NCBI RefSeq assembly: GCF_004027225.2
Contig: NC_044277.2
Location: forward strand, 87,680,283-87,744,282
DNA: 64,000 nt
DNA from: Strigops habroptila
Lineage: Eukaryota > Chordata > Aves > Psittaciformes > Psittacidae
Direction: 5' to 3'
Of this stretch, positions 10,001 to 22,215 are shown in pieces. A program made the position numbers and the translations under genes. The notes below the pieces were generated by a model. That model was not told where the DNA came from, did no database searches, and saw only the letters and a list, made by a program, of their open reading frames with translations. The first letter of the stretch is position 1. Each line of letters opens with the position of its first letter.

Positions 10001-12314
10001 GGAAGGACAAGAAACATCAGTCTTTGAAGCACAGAGTCTGGGATTTATCTTGCCTACCTGATGATGTCTGCACTGTAGTATGGACTTGGAAGGTGTGGGC
10101 AATGATTCCCAGTGGTGCTGACTATAAGGGGAACTTTGAGTGTCCAAGGTTTCTAGGAGATGCTTAGCACTTTGTTTTATAAAGCACCTGAAGAGATGTA
10201 TTGGGGAGTAGAAATAAGTGTTTGTTCCTGTTACAAATAAAACCACATGTAAGATATAAACCAGTTCAGATAATTTAGATAATAAATTTCATTTATCAGA
10301 TTAGATATCAGAAAATAATTTGACAGAAAATATCATCTATCCTCAGTAAATCTGGTCCGTATTTTTGGAAGATGTCCTAAAAGTGTCTATTTTGGACATT
10401 TTCCTAGAATGAGGCACATGAAAAGCGCCTGTTTCTTTCCATTTCCCATGTGGGAAGTCTGGATACTAGTACAGGTAGATATAAGGTGCTGTGGAGCAAT
10501 CCTGTGTCAAAATGAGGAAGAAGCTTTTCTGGTGCTCACCATACCTTCCTATGCTGGCATCCACACCAAGGGGAAAAAAGCCACATGCTTCCCACAAGAA
10601 AACCCAAGGAATCCAATGAGAGTCTTTGCAGGTTTCTGCTGTCACCCAAATCTGGGGCTGCTGACAGCTGGATGGCTGTGCATGAAAAGCCTGAACGCAT
10701 CAAAGCCTCCAGAGATAAGGACCATAAAAATTGTGCTTTTGGGGTCTGATTATTCGCAGTGTTGTGCCTTTTTGTAGCTGACTAACTACATCACTGTATC
10801 CCTGTACTTTTGGAGAGAGGGTTTCCCCCTTTAATGCAAGGTCTACAGGTCGCTTGGGAGGACTTCAGGCAAAAGGATGAGGGAAAAACGCAGCTGTTTG
10901 CCAAGCAGTCCTGCAGGCAGCCCTGAAGCTTTTCCATGTGATTAAAGTTGGGATCATGGTGAAAAGCCTCTTTGATCTTTCAATCCCCAAGCCCTAGGCG
11001 ATCCCTTTCTTCCCTGCAAGACTTCAAGTATCTGCTGGGGTAGGGGTGCTCCCTTTCAGTGCAAGGTTGCCGCTCGGAGGTCAACGTAAGGCTTGCTGTA
11101 CAAATACTCTCTCTCTCTTGGCCTATAAAGCAGCACCTTCTGGATGCGATGTCTTCCAAACAGGCTTTTCATCTTTTTGGCAGCCATCACCTACCAGATT
11201 TCCTTCTAGGAATGATCTTGCACAAATCCATAGCAACTTAGGCGAAAGCAACATGGTTTCTCTCCGCATGGCTTTTCACAGGAGGGAAGCAGCGCTCCAG
11301 CATCCTTGTGTGCATTTCTAAAGCAGGTAAATTTTTTCATCTGAAGGATTTGATCAGCCCACCTGTCTTTTTCCTGGTATCACGCTTGCTGTCAGGGGAT
11401 ATGAAATGTGGCAACCAATGTATCAGGGATGTTGCGTGATTATATTGATGGGACCATACCATTCATACTGTCATCCCATCTGTTTATACTCTTGGCCACA
11501 TGTTGTAAAGGTCAAGACATCTACTCAAAGGGAATAACTGGAGTGTGTGATGCTGCAGATCTGGCTGTGCTGCCAGCTGGCTGTGTACAGCCTTGCGCTC
11601 TCGGCGTGCGAGCAGCGTCCTCCACGTGTGTCCAGAGCAGGCCAGTATTAGAAGTCATGAAGCTGATGATGAGAATGAGTTTACTGACTTCTGCCAAGCC
11701 TTGTATACTGGGCTTCAATGCCAAGACAGATCCCAAGTGTCAGAGAGCAGCCTTACGTTTGCTGTTCAACTGTTGCAGCTCAAGGTGCTTGTTTATGTCA
11801 TCTCCTTGAAGTAGTTGCTGTTTGAGAGCTGCCTGCTAGCATGCAGCTGCCTAATGACACTATTAAAACTGCAAACGGTCCTTTAGAAGTCCTCCGCTAC
11901 TCCAGACTCTGAATTCGAGGGACTGCAGTCATCCTTCTGCCTTTGGCAGGAGCCCTTGGAAGATGCACGACTCCTAGAGAAGCCACTCTTCAAAACCTGC
12001 ACTGAAATGCTCTTCAAAACCACTGAAATGAGTGGAGGGTTGCATTTGTGTAAGGGCTAAGTGTCATCTGGACTGAGCTACTGGAACCAGACCATGTGGC
12101 ATTAGTAGGGCTATTCTTTGTCTTGCGAAAGCTTTTCAGAGCTTGAAAATTTACCGTCTTATATTTGGGTGAAATGTTGAAGTCTTACAACAACCAGCAA
12201 CAAAAAGTGATTGTAATTGGAAAAAGTTAAGATTGCCAAAGTAGTCTTGATTGATTTGGCTCAGATTTTGTATGTGTAAATAGCTACAAAGTTGTATTTT
12301 GAAATATAAACCCA
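7021..12314. other. BMP6: Intron 1, first segment, no gene or recent repeat seen
   Basis: CpG content falls off after about 7320. The remainder is ordinary intronic sequence. Open frames of 60-150 codons occur on both strands but none resembles a known family. An A-rich stretch lies at about 9919-9949. Confidence 0.55.
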
Positions 12315-12350
12315 GGTGTGGGGTTTGTTTGGGTTTTTTGTTTGTTTTTG
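12315..12350 (+). repeat. T/G-rich low-complexity tract
   Basis: GTGTGGGGTTTG followed by TTTGGG, a T6 run and GTTTG units. A short strand-biased simple sequence. Confidence 0.7.
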
Positions 12351-12897
12351 TAAAAATAAAAGCAACGCTTCCTAGTTCTTTTCCTCAAAGTTGAAACTAA
12401 ACCACTTCTTATAAAAAGGCTTTATTCTGGCAATTTTTAGCAGCTGGACACGGCTTCATCAGAAAATAGCTGGGGCAGCTGTTGTGGACGTCTTGGGCTG
12501 AGCTCCTGCAGGAACTTCTTGCTGCAGGCTTGTGCCTCTGCTGAAGAGGTATGGGTCCTGCCTAGTCTAGCCTGGTGCGTCACAGTGGTGACGTGCTCTC
12601 TCGTAGTTTTAAATATAAACTTTTAAGTGGTGTTTGTGATTTAGGAGGAAGGAAGGTGGTGTTTAGACTTTCCATGCTGCAGAGGCATGATTCTTTTTAA
12701 GTCATCTTGCCTCGTGGCTAACTTGGCGGGGGTTAGAGTAAGGTATGAGTTACTTAGGACGTAAACAGTCCCACCATGTGTTTCTGCTGTATCCCAGCAG
12801 TTGCACAGTAATGCTGTTAAGTACAGTCCACCTACTAATCAGTTAGTGTTTCCACGTGACCATTTATATAGCAATGTGAAACAGAGAGCAAGCACTA

Positions 12898-12943
12898 ATG
12901 CCTGCTAAAACAAATACAGATTCCCATTTGTTTTAGCAGGCAT
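12898..12943. repeat. Perfect 18-bp inverted repeat (hairpin, 10-nt loop)
   Basis: ATGCCTGCTAAAACAAAT at 12898-12915 is exactly complementary to ATTTGTTTTAGCAGGCAT at 12926-12943, with loop ACAGATTCCC. Two more pairs follow after one mismatch (12895-12896 with 12945-12946). It is too short for a typical pre-microRNA. An origin by replication template switching is plausible. Confidence 0.85.
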
Positions 12944-13032
12944 CAGACCTCAGAGCCTGTCAGACTGAGGTTAAGGAGCAAAAATTCTTATGTGCACTGG
13001 TGGGTTGCATGGAATGCTTCTATTCCAATGGG

Positions 13033-13286
13033 GCAATGGTTTTAAACTGAAAGAGGGTAGGTTTAGGTTGGATATAAGAAAAAAATTTTTTACAGTGAGA
13101 GTAGTGAGGCACTGGCACAGGCTGCCCAGAGAACCTGTGGCTGCCCCATCCCTGGAAGTGTTCAAAGTCAAAGTTGGATGGGGCCTTAAGCAACCTGGTG
13201 TAGTGAATGATGTCCCTGCCCATGGCAGGGGGTGTGGACTGGTTGTTTTTTGACAATCCCTTCCAGTCCAAACAACCTGTGATTCC
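13033..13286 (+). mobile_element. CR1 LINE 3' fragment, sense orientation
   Basis: Truncated non-LTR retrotransposon. It translates to a decayed C-terminus of the CR1 ORF2 polyprotein ([18 protein letters not shown], then [16 protein letters not shown]), followed by the short 3' region with CCCTGCCCATGGCAGGG. The tail (CCTTCCAGTCCAAACAACC, GTGATTCC) is diverged from the usual ATTCTATGATT end, suggesting an older copy. The 5' truncation is normal for CR1 in birds, and the copy cannot move by itself. Confidence 0.9.
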
Positions 13287-13289
13287 AAA

Positions 13290-13737
13290 TGTGGAGAAGG
13301 CGTTTGGGACTGGGATTCTCCAGCTGTGATACACCAAGGGTGAGGGGCCATGCGCGAAAACATTCAGCAGGTTGTTCCCACCTTTTTCCAGTCATAGCTG
13401 GCAGAGGATGAGGAGTAGTGCCTCCTGTCACCCTGTCTGCAGCGTTTGCAGCAGGGGTGGCCAGCAGTAGCACCCCAAAAAGGCGTCTGCTCCTCAAAAG
13501 CCATGTGGTCCCGTGCTTTGGACCCAGACCAGGTTCCCAAGGTGACGGCTTTGGGAAGGGCACAAGGCTGTAGCTGCCACCGAGCCGCTGCAGAAGAAGA
13601 AAGCTTAATTAAAGAAACAGCCCCTATGGGATTGTAGTAGTGTTTAATACATCATACTGGACTTTGATTCTTAAAACCTGCTATGGATTTGGGCCAGTAT
13701 TTCCTGAACTTTCAGTTACTTAAGAAACAGCCTTGTA
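13290..13737. other. BMP6: Intron segment, nothing recognised
   Basis: Unremarkable sequence between a CR1 fragment and a T/G-rich tract. Open frames on both strands are short and unrelated to any family I know. Confidence 0.5.
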
Positions 13738-13830
13738 GGGTTGGGTGGATTTTGGGGCTGGTTTTTGTTTGTTATTTGTATGGTGGTTCTTTTTGTTGGT
13801 GGTGTTTTGGTTTTTTTTCCTTGGTGATGG
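13738..13830 (+). repeat. T/G-rich low-complexity tract
   Basis: About 90 bases almost without A or C on the + strand (GGGTTGGGTGG, GTTTTTGTTTG, GGTGGTGTTTTGG, T8). Its translation as a Phe/Trp/Val-rich hydrophobic peptide is an artefact of composition. Confidence 0.75.
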
Positions 13831-15482
13831 CATGAGATTACTTTTTGTTGTTAAGGACACAAAGATTTTGACAGCACTGCCTTCAGCTCTTTTTATTTTA
13901 CGTTGCAGTGTTCATCATAGCACAATGACAGAATTGAATCAGTGGTAGCAACAGTGGGAATTTTTGGCAAAAAAAGATAATGTAGACAGAGCTGAAGTGT
14001 TCTGCTAACTAAAACAGTAGCTGTATTTTCAGAGAGCTAGACATGACTGTTTTGATCCAGTGTGGTGTTAATCACAAGAATACATAACTGCTTTCCTATG
14101 AACTTTCCCCTTAAAAATATCCAATGATATCACCTGATGTTTTGCACGAACGCTCGGTATAACCAGAATTTAGAACAGCTGGCTCCATATAAACGTGGAA
14201 TATTCATAGGTCAAATATTAGTGTATAAATAAAAACATTTTGAAAATGAAAACAGAAGCACAGTATTTGAAATATACTCAGCGTGCAGATGTACTTCATG
14301 GCTTGAATAGCTTTGCAAATTCATCAAGACAGTGCTAACACTTGTTCCGAAGAAGTCAAATTTCCCGATAATAAATGAGAAAGTGTTTTTCAAACAGTAT
14401 TCCAAAGATATTATTCCATGTATTTTAATGGTCATTTGCAGTATGAGAGACATATAAATTGGCTATTCGAAGTCCCCTTTTAAAGAAGATGTATTTGATC
14501 AACCCAAAATCTTACTGGTGGCAAATGGAGAGCCACAATTTCTTTTATCAAGTGCAGGCTGTAAAATATGCCTTGTTTAAAGCATGCACACAAATGTTCC
14601 TGGCGAGGTGTGCTGCTGTATGCAGGTGCAGATGCAGTAGTGTTATCTTGTCACTTACTGCATTGCCTTCACGTGGCATATACGGTCAAGGTATTAGACA
14701 TTCTGTTTGTACAAGGGCTAAGGGGTGACATAATGTCTATTGAAGCACAGGCGTTTAGCTCCACACCAGGCAACCAGGAGCACTTAAAAAATGAGAACAG
14801 ATTAGAGCCTGTGGGCAGGTTGTGATAGTCACACCCATAAGCCAGGAGGAAAGGGTCTGCAGTTTTGGTGTGAAACAGAGCTGCCTTCTTGCACCCTTGT
14901 GTCTCCTGGGCTTTTCAGACCATTTGATGGATAAATCTGGGAGAGTAAAGCTGTAAGCAATCAATCCCAGTCCTCTTACAAGGAATAAAATTGTCCATAT
15001 GAGTTGGAAAAATGTTGGGCTGTTACAAGCATGTACTAGATGAATAAGACTTCTCTGCTGCTAGCTTTGTAGACTCTGTAATAAAAGTTGTTTGGACATG
15101 AACACTTAATGCAGCATAACTTCTATATTTTTCAAACCATGTTAAAAGTATCTGGATTAAGGCTATGTGTTGGGGAATAACGACATGGTTGCAGCTTTAA
15201 TTCCTTGTGTCACGGTGGTGCAAGCTCCCTCTGGTCGAATCCAGATGAGCAGAGGTTGAAGCAGAAGTCTTTAATCGCCGAGTGCTCTGCAGGAAAAAAG
15301 GAGGAAGCATTTTCTGTCACTTACCATACGCTTCCCATTCACATTTCTTGTCTTTTTATGCCCACACTGGTGGCATGGTCCAGCTCAGCTGTGATAAACA
15401 CACTTCTTGGTGCAGGAAGAGGTCTTATAAGCTTTTAATATACCTGTGTCTATCATGATGCCAAGCCCGGTTCGTCAACATG
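13831..15482. other. BMP6: Intron segment, nothing recognised
   Basis: AT-rich intronic DNA without recognisable repeats, RNA genes or exons. Confidence 0.5.
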
Positions 15483-15745
15483 GAATCATACAACGGTTAG
15501 GGTTGGATAGGACCTTAAGATCGTCTAGTTCCAACCCCCAGCCATGGGCAGGGACACCTCACATTAGACCATGTCACCCAAGCCTCGTCCAGCCTGGCCT
15601 TGAACACTGCCAGGGATGGAGCATTCACAGCTTCCTTGTGCAACCTATTCCAGTGCCTCACCACTCTCACAGTAAAGAATTTCTTCCCTATATCTAACCT
15701 AAAGCAAAGAGAAGCTTCTTTGAGGGCCTTGTCCTGTATACACAA
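15483..15745 (-). mobile_element. CR1 LINE 3' fragment, antisense orientation
   Basis: The left end is the reverse-complemented CR1 tail (GAATCATACAACGG, GGTTGGATAGGACCTTAAGA), followed by CCATGGGCAGGGACACC. The minus strand then encodes the decayed ORF2 C-terminus ([33 protein letters not shown]). The match fades after about 15704, with CCTTGTCCTGTATACAC still CR1-like. A 5'-truncated, inactive copy. Confidence 0.92.
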
Positions 15746-16150
15746 TTTTGGTGCAAAATAGTAGGAGTAGAGTTCTAAAATTTAAGCCTGGTATGAAATT
15801 GTTACTTGAATATCTATACAAAAGTTTGATTCCACAAGTACAGAATCCAGGTGCTCTTAAACAACAGAGCTTGGAGAAGATATCCTTTATTTTAGAAAAG
15901 CAACAGTCTCTTGCCCACAGTCATCCTGAGACTGCATTTCAAGAATGCAGACCCTTTTGCTTAATTATTGTAACATCAAACGTCTTTGACATGAAAGGGA
16001 CTAAGCAGTGGCTATGCAAGATAATGACTTGTTTATAAAAATAATTTAAACAGCATATGAAAAGGATAAACATGCATGTCCTGCCAAAATTCACTGTATG
16101 TTCTGCAGGCTTTGGTGATTGTGAATCTCTTGGCTTGTCCTTTCAATTTC
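15746..16150. other. BMP6: Intron segment, nothing recognised
   Basis: Ordinary intronic sequence with one short open frame of no recognisable family. Confidence 0.5.
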
Positions 16151-16177
16151 TTTTTTTTTTTTTTTTTTTTTTTTTTT
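16151..16177 (+). repeat. Uninterrupted run of 27 T
   Basis: A T27 homopolymer followed by CTTTTTAACCC and then a purine-rich stretch. It could be a simple expansion or the A-tail of a minus-strand retrocopy, but no parent transcript is recognised beside it. The length may be unreliable in sequencing. Confidence 0.8.
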
Positions 16178-16477
16178 CTTTTTAACCCACAAAGACAAAA
16201 AGACAGAGGGGGCAGGGAGCGAAGAAAAAGGGAGACATAAAATAAAGTTCTTTTATTTAAAGAAGTTCTGACTTATTGTGCTATGGAAGAGAAAATGCAT
16301 TTGTTTAACTAACTACAGTAGAGATTTTCATTTTGATGTGTCTGTGTCTTGTCTCTTGCATGTGGTAGTTTTTACACTTTAATGATTGTAACAGCTGTTC
16401 TGTCCAAAAATGTGCCATTCTGCAGAATGCGTAATGCTCGTTACTTACTAGACAATGTAAGAATGCTGCTCTGTCTC

Positions 16478-16640
16478 TTATTGAGGTCCTCAAAGCACTT
16501 CATAAGTGTTGAAGTCTCACATTGTGCTCTGACAAACATAAATTGCTACTATACTCATGTCCAAATGGCTAAACTGAGGCTTGGAGAGCATGACTGGACT
16601 GGAGCTGTGATGAGGTCTCTGAAATTCTTGCTTCAGTCCT
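16478..16640 (+). repeat. Possible ancient MIR/CORE-type SINE remnant
   Basis: GTCCTCAAAGCACTTCATAA resembles the 'aaagcactttacaa' motif, and about 70 bases on, CCAAATGGCTAAACTGAGGC with TTGGAGAG resembles 'cagatggggaaactgaggcacagagag' of MIR-like elements. Spacing and order fit such a SINE, but divergence is high and no database search could be run. Confidence 0.45.
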
Positions 16641-19600
16641 GCGATCTAACTGCAAAACTGAGCTCTGTGTTACCGTCCTGGCAGGTCTCTAGTGGCCTGT
16701 GGAGTCGTTGGAATAGTAGGGTCTTATTTGGTGAAACCTGACCTTTCTCGGGTTGCAGCATCAGTCAGCTGGAGTCCATAGGTTCTCACCTGGCTTAGGC
16801 TGTAGTACTTCCCACTTGTGTACCTTGCTCATCCATGTTGCCCAATCTGAGCCTTCTGCAGCCATGCTCTGTTAGGGACATGGCTGCTCAGCCATGCTTG
16901 CAAATAGCAAACACCTCTGATCTTTGTGGGTGATACCTGAACATGAATTTCCACCAGGCATCCATTTGTATATGATGCCTACTATTTGTCCTAAGTGACC
17001 TTTTGGAAGAGAACAGCTTTTCCTTTGTGGTCTCTGATTGAATGGTGCAGGAGATACTTGGGTGCAGCGGGTGGTAGCATGAGCATGAGGGCAGTCTCTG
17101 GTTTTATGTGTGTGTTGAAGTGCGGTGCATTGGTGTAAGCAGGCACCCTCAAGGAGATGGTTAGGAAAAATTAAAGCAGTCACAGGCTAGCACATTTTTC
17201 ACTTGAAACTATTGGAAAGCCTAGTAAAGGTTTGGCTGACTTTTGGTAACATCCATGATAATGGTAATGTCCATGCTGTGGGGTGGTAGTGTGTTTTGGT
17301 GATGTCCATGCTGCAGAGTTATAATGCCTTTTCATAGTGTCCATACTGCAAGGAAGCTAATACTAGGTATTCTTTTGAGGTAACTGATAGTTTTGTTGAG
17401 AAACTCCGAATAAAAATGCAGTGTAATGGCTGAAGTTAGTATAATGACTCCTTTATGTTTCAGGAGCTATTGGGATTGGGTCCGCCTGATACTTTTGCTA
17501 TTGCTAGTCTCAGTAAAAACAATTTTATGGGGTCCCAAAACAGTCTGTTGCTTCTGGCAGCCAGAGGGCTGGCAGCCCCAACTCACTGAGGCTTGAAGAG
17601 ATAGTTCATTAATTCATGGCACTTTCCAGAATAAACATGGCAAACCTCCTCTGAAATAACAGACGGTAAATTCTCCTTGTCACTCAAGACTGCACATTTG
17701 TCTTCAGAAAGGGGCCGTGAAAGAAGCTGTCCATCTCCTAATGAATGAGAAAATAAATAGAAGAAGAATTGTGCATTGTGTCATACTTGACATGGCGAAG
17801 CTTCGGGATGGAATAACAACAAACCTTTCCTCTTGTCTTATCCCTGTTACATGTGGACCTAAACCAAGCAATGCCCACTGTGCAGGCTATCAGATGGAGT
17901 AAACTTTCATAGCTCTTCAGGAAGGATCCTTGGTGGGAACAATGGCCTTTTTTACTCCTGCTTTGACTCTTTTTAGGAAGGTAGATTTCAGCACCTCTCA
18001 GCTTTAGATCCTCAGGAATGGGACCCTCTGGTTTCTCTGTACTGGGAGACTTGTGAAGGTTGCTACAAGCTGGGGTTGCTCGGAGCGCACAGATGTTTTG
18101 TGCAGCTTGTTATTTTCTATGTTGGAGGTTATGAGTCAGATTACTGTTACCAAAATGTTTATGTGAAATCATTTCTGAGTCATATATTTGCATCATATAC
18201 AACCTGTCTGACAATCAAAACATTCAGTGCTCAGCTAATGATTATACTAAGTTTTCCAACAGTCTACTCCAACATAACATAATTACATGGAAAAGTGCAA
18301 TATATTACTTTGACAGGGTTCTTCATGTGTCTTGTGATGTCAGAAACATCATCATTGCTATTATTTGAAATTATCAGAGAAATATGGACTTTGTTTGCAC
18401 GAAACAAAGTTAAGAATAGTGAGAAGCAGTCCCTCAGAAACAAAATGGCTTGCAAATGTTCCTGGAAATGGACTTTTTCTATCTCCAAGAAAACATATAT
18501 TTCAAGAAGTTGCATAGTGCTTTTAACCTTGTTCTTTCCAGAGACATGCTTGATCAGCACTTATTGGTGAATCGACAGAATAGCTGTGGATATTTACGCA
18601 GAGAAATTGCTTGGCTCCCAGGATTCAGTATGTGCCCTGGGAGGCTGTTCAGTAGTTTCTGTATAATACATTTTATAAGATAGAACTGGGGTATTTTTAG
18701 CAGCTTGGAAGACATAAACAGTCTGTAAACTGCAACTTAATGCACGCTGTGTTTATCTCTAGCGTAAATAGGGGTTGCTTACAGAAGTATTCTGAATAAT
18801 TAGGGCAAACATTTAAAATTATATTTACCTTCAAGTGTGTGAGAACTAGGGCAGGAGTATTTGCTGCCATATTCCAGGGAATTCAGTAACTTCTTTTTAA
18901 CTGTTTATTCTAGAATGGGATGGGGAAAAACAAAGCACCCCCCAGCTGTGTGCTAAGGAAACAGTGAAGGAGATGAAAAGAATGTAGGGGCATCAGGCTG
19001 CTATTTTGTTTGGTTGTTTTTAATAACTATCAGTGAAAAAGCATATGGATATTGAAATGGAAAACACTTTTAGGGCTGACTTGTCTGAATTTGGTTTATG
19101 GTCTTTTGGAATTGGCTTTAGGAGCTCAGTTAAAAGTGTGAAGGGCACTGGCAGATCCTTTCAAGTATAAAATATCATTGCATTTCATCACTTTTACTGA
19201 ACTGGCAGTGTGCAAAATGCAGGATGGATTATGATGACATTCTTTATGTTCCTAGTGAAAACAGTATGGACAATATAGTACTGGACTTTCCTGGCTAGAA
19301 GTGTCTGAACTGTGCTTAGTAATTAGGGAGCCCATGTTTGTAGCAATAGAAAGCATCCCCATGCAGTATTAGCAAGCACCATCTCTGCTTATGTACTCTC
19401 CTTGGCCAGTGTCAGTGGCAAATACATAATTGGACTATGAGGACCAATATATTGTGAAGTGTAGTGGAAAATGCCAAAAAAAATTTCAGTTGGATGAGGT
19501 CCATTTGTCCTGTGCTAATTTCTAGCCCTGTAAACAAACACAGCTGCTGAGTGTAGAATCAGTGCTCAGAGTGGTTAAAAACAGTGATGCATTGCTGGTG

Positions 19601-21991
19601 AGATCACGGCAGAAAAAATATGTAACATATGAGGCTGCAGTAAGGATCAAGACTATCCTCATCTCTGATTAATTGTTTCTGTTTATATATTTTCATCAGT
19701 TTATAATGTTGTAGGGTAACTGGAATGTAAAGATGGCTTTTTAATATCCAGACCATTCAGCTGAGACAGTTGGAGTATGAAGTATTGGTGAGCTGGTTGT
19801 GAACTTTTGTAAAAGGGTCTGTATCAGTGACCACTATGTATATGTATGTATTTTATATTTCTCTTTTTCATACCAATATGTTATTGATTTGGTCATCTGG
19901 GATTTATTGTTGTTTGTTTATATATATGAAGGATCCATGCAGGTTGGTTTCCCTATCATTTCATCTTCATTAAAATGTCTTTAGAAGTACTGCAGTACTG
20001 AACAAGGGACATGAGGCTTCAAACATTAGAAACCTCAGGGCCAAGCCTGCTAGGTCATTGGCAAAGCAGCAGCACTTACACTGTAATTTGTCTTGTGGCC
20101 CAGTTATATGTTTTGACATCCCTGAGCTGACTAATTGCTCTGGGGAAAAAAAAGAAGAAAAGAATGGTCTTGGTTACTGTAGTAGAAAAGACAGCTTCCA
20201 ACCTTTTCTGTCCATTGCATCAATTATTTAGTGACTGCTGCATGGTCGTCCCCAGATCTAGCAGAGTAGAGCTTCTGTGGCTTGCCACATTGCAATTACA
20301 TAACGCGCTTGACATCGTATTGTGCATCACCTATCCCAACTGGTTATTAGAGAGATTACTTTTTCCTTCTTGGCTTTGAGAAAGTAGAAGGCTAAAGGGG
20401 CTAGATAGTTCAGGTGGGAAGTAGCGGAGAGTAGATGAGACAGAATATTAATCACTATGTATGATTGATCAGAGGAGTTGTTAGGGAATCCTCCAGTGCA
20501 ATGCACTTGTACGTAAGTTGTATGTTGAGGATGGCTGAGGTAGCAAGGCCTGTGTGAGGTAGCAAATGCTCTGTGTGAGGGTTCACTTCTGACAAAGCTG
20601 TGGTGGTACCTGTGAAGGCTTTTTGCCAGGTGATTTGCTGGTCTTTGGCCAGCTTGGTTGCACATGTGTTGCTGGGAGACTGTGAAACTGAAACAGATGT
20701 CCTGGCTCCTCTGTGGTTTGCTTTGGGCTCTGTAGTTGCAAGGTCTCCATGAGCTCCTGGCTCTCTGCCGCTTGTCCTGTCCCAGTGGCCTTCACAAGCT
20801 GCTTAGAAGCCCAGAGAGTGGCAGGTTATCTCCTGCTGCAAATCTACATCTGCTTTGAAATTTAAAAATCTTCTGAGATAGACTTGGTCTTTTGAACAGC
20901 TTTGGTTTGAGAATTTTGGACATATCATAGCCATCTAGGGCTTTGAATTGTGCAAGGTGCTTCATTCCATGCTCTCCTGTGGCACACAGTGGTGCCACCC
21001 TCTTCAGAAGCCTCTTGGGGCTTGAGAAATAATTGGGTGTTTGCATTTCTGCGTACTGGACTGAGATATCATGAATTGTGTTGTGTCTGCAGGAGGTGAC
21101 CAGGGTCCGTCAGTGTCCCAGGTTCTGGAAACTCCCCTTGCCACTACCCCAGCACAGCTACATGCTGGCATGGAGAGTTTAAATCTCGAACTGTCAGTCT
21201 GGCACTTTCCATAAACACTAAATTGACTCAGAGTGGCTAGGTCTAGTGCTATAAAACATACCATTCAGGTCTTATTGCCAAGAAAAAAAAAAGACCTGTA
21301 AATAGCAGACTTACAGCATAGGGGCTTGTTTCTGTGCTTATGCTTTTTACATTTCCATTTTTGCACCAGCTTGGCAAGAAGTTAATGTAAATGTCAAAAC
21401 TATTTTTATGTAAATATATGCATTATCGAATCTCTTACTCATAAAGCAAATACTACTTTAAACCCACACAAAACAGCTGAAACTATATATATTTTCTCAC
21501 TACTGAATTTGGCTTTTAATAACATGGAGTGGACTGTCCAAAATAAAGTTAGGAATCAAGGGCACTTTATTTTCCAGCTAGCAACATATGTATTCTTGGC
21601 TTTGGACTGTACCAGTTTGAGATGGAAGAAAATTTGGATTTATACTACAGATCTTCTCGGCAATTAGAGAGATTGTGGTTAAATAAACACATTATTTTTA
21701 AATTAGCAAACTTTTCTAAAAATCTATAAAGCTACAGAAAAAATATTAAGGATATTAAGAAACCATGAAGGCTTTGATACCAAACAGTGGCTTTCTAATG
21801 TGTTTCTCCTGCCGAAAGTACAGCCTTGTGCCAGATTCAGAAGCAGCAGCTACCTGGAGAAAAGGCTGTAATCTGCAGAGTCCCGTAGATTTCACTGATG
21901 CTATTTGAGGAGCCCTTAGCAAGTACAAACAAAACCAAAGCTGAGGTTAGGGATTGTGTACTGAGCCCAGGTTATAGTGGCCTGGAAGGAG
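16641..21991. other. BMP6: Intron segment, nothing recognised
   Basis: AT-rich intronic sequence. No exon, RNA gene or recent mobile element was recognised. Only short homopolymers and open frames without family resemblance occur. Confidence 0.5.
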
Positions 21992-22215
21992 ATCATAGAA
22001 TCACAGAATCAGCTCGGTTGGAAAAGACCTTTTAGATCATCTAGTCTAACCTTTACCCCAGGACTGCCAAGTCCACCTCTATGCCATGTCACAAAAGGCC
22101 GCATCTACACCGTTTTTGAACACTTCCAGGGACAGTGATTCCAGCACTTCCCTGGGCAGCCTGTTCCAATGCCTGACAACCCTTTCAGTGAAGAAATTTT
22201 TGTTCTTCTTCCTGG
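21992..22215 (-). mobile_element. CR1 LINE 3' fragment, antisense, different subfamily
   Basis: It begins with ATCATAGAATCACAGAATCA and GGTTGGAAAAGACC, the reversed CR1 tail. The interior differs from the other copies here (CCCAGGACTGCCAAGTCCAC, GCCATGTCACAAAAGGC, TTTTGAACACTTCCAGG, CAGCCTGTTCCAATGCC), pointing to another CR1 subfamily. The final bases return to TTTCAGTGAAGAAATTTTTG. A truncated, inactive copy. Confidence 0.88.

Noticed and set aside
12990..13253. Open frame with RLDIRKKFF and related frames at 15515-15745 and 28773-28976, which look like a conserved gene family
   Set aside because: These are the C-terminal remains of CR1 ORF2 in truncated LINE copies, not host genes.
13738..13948. 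Open frame encoding a Phe/Trp/Val-rich putative membrane peptide
   Set aside because: The hydrophobicity is produced by the T/G-rich simple tract and is not evidence of a gene.
15230..15250. CTGGTCGAATCCAG resembling a tRNA T-arm
   Set aside because: The loop is one base short of the standard T loop and no acceptor or anticodon arms are found nearby.
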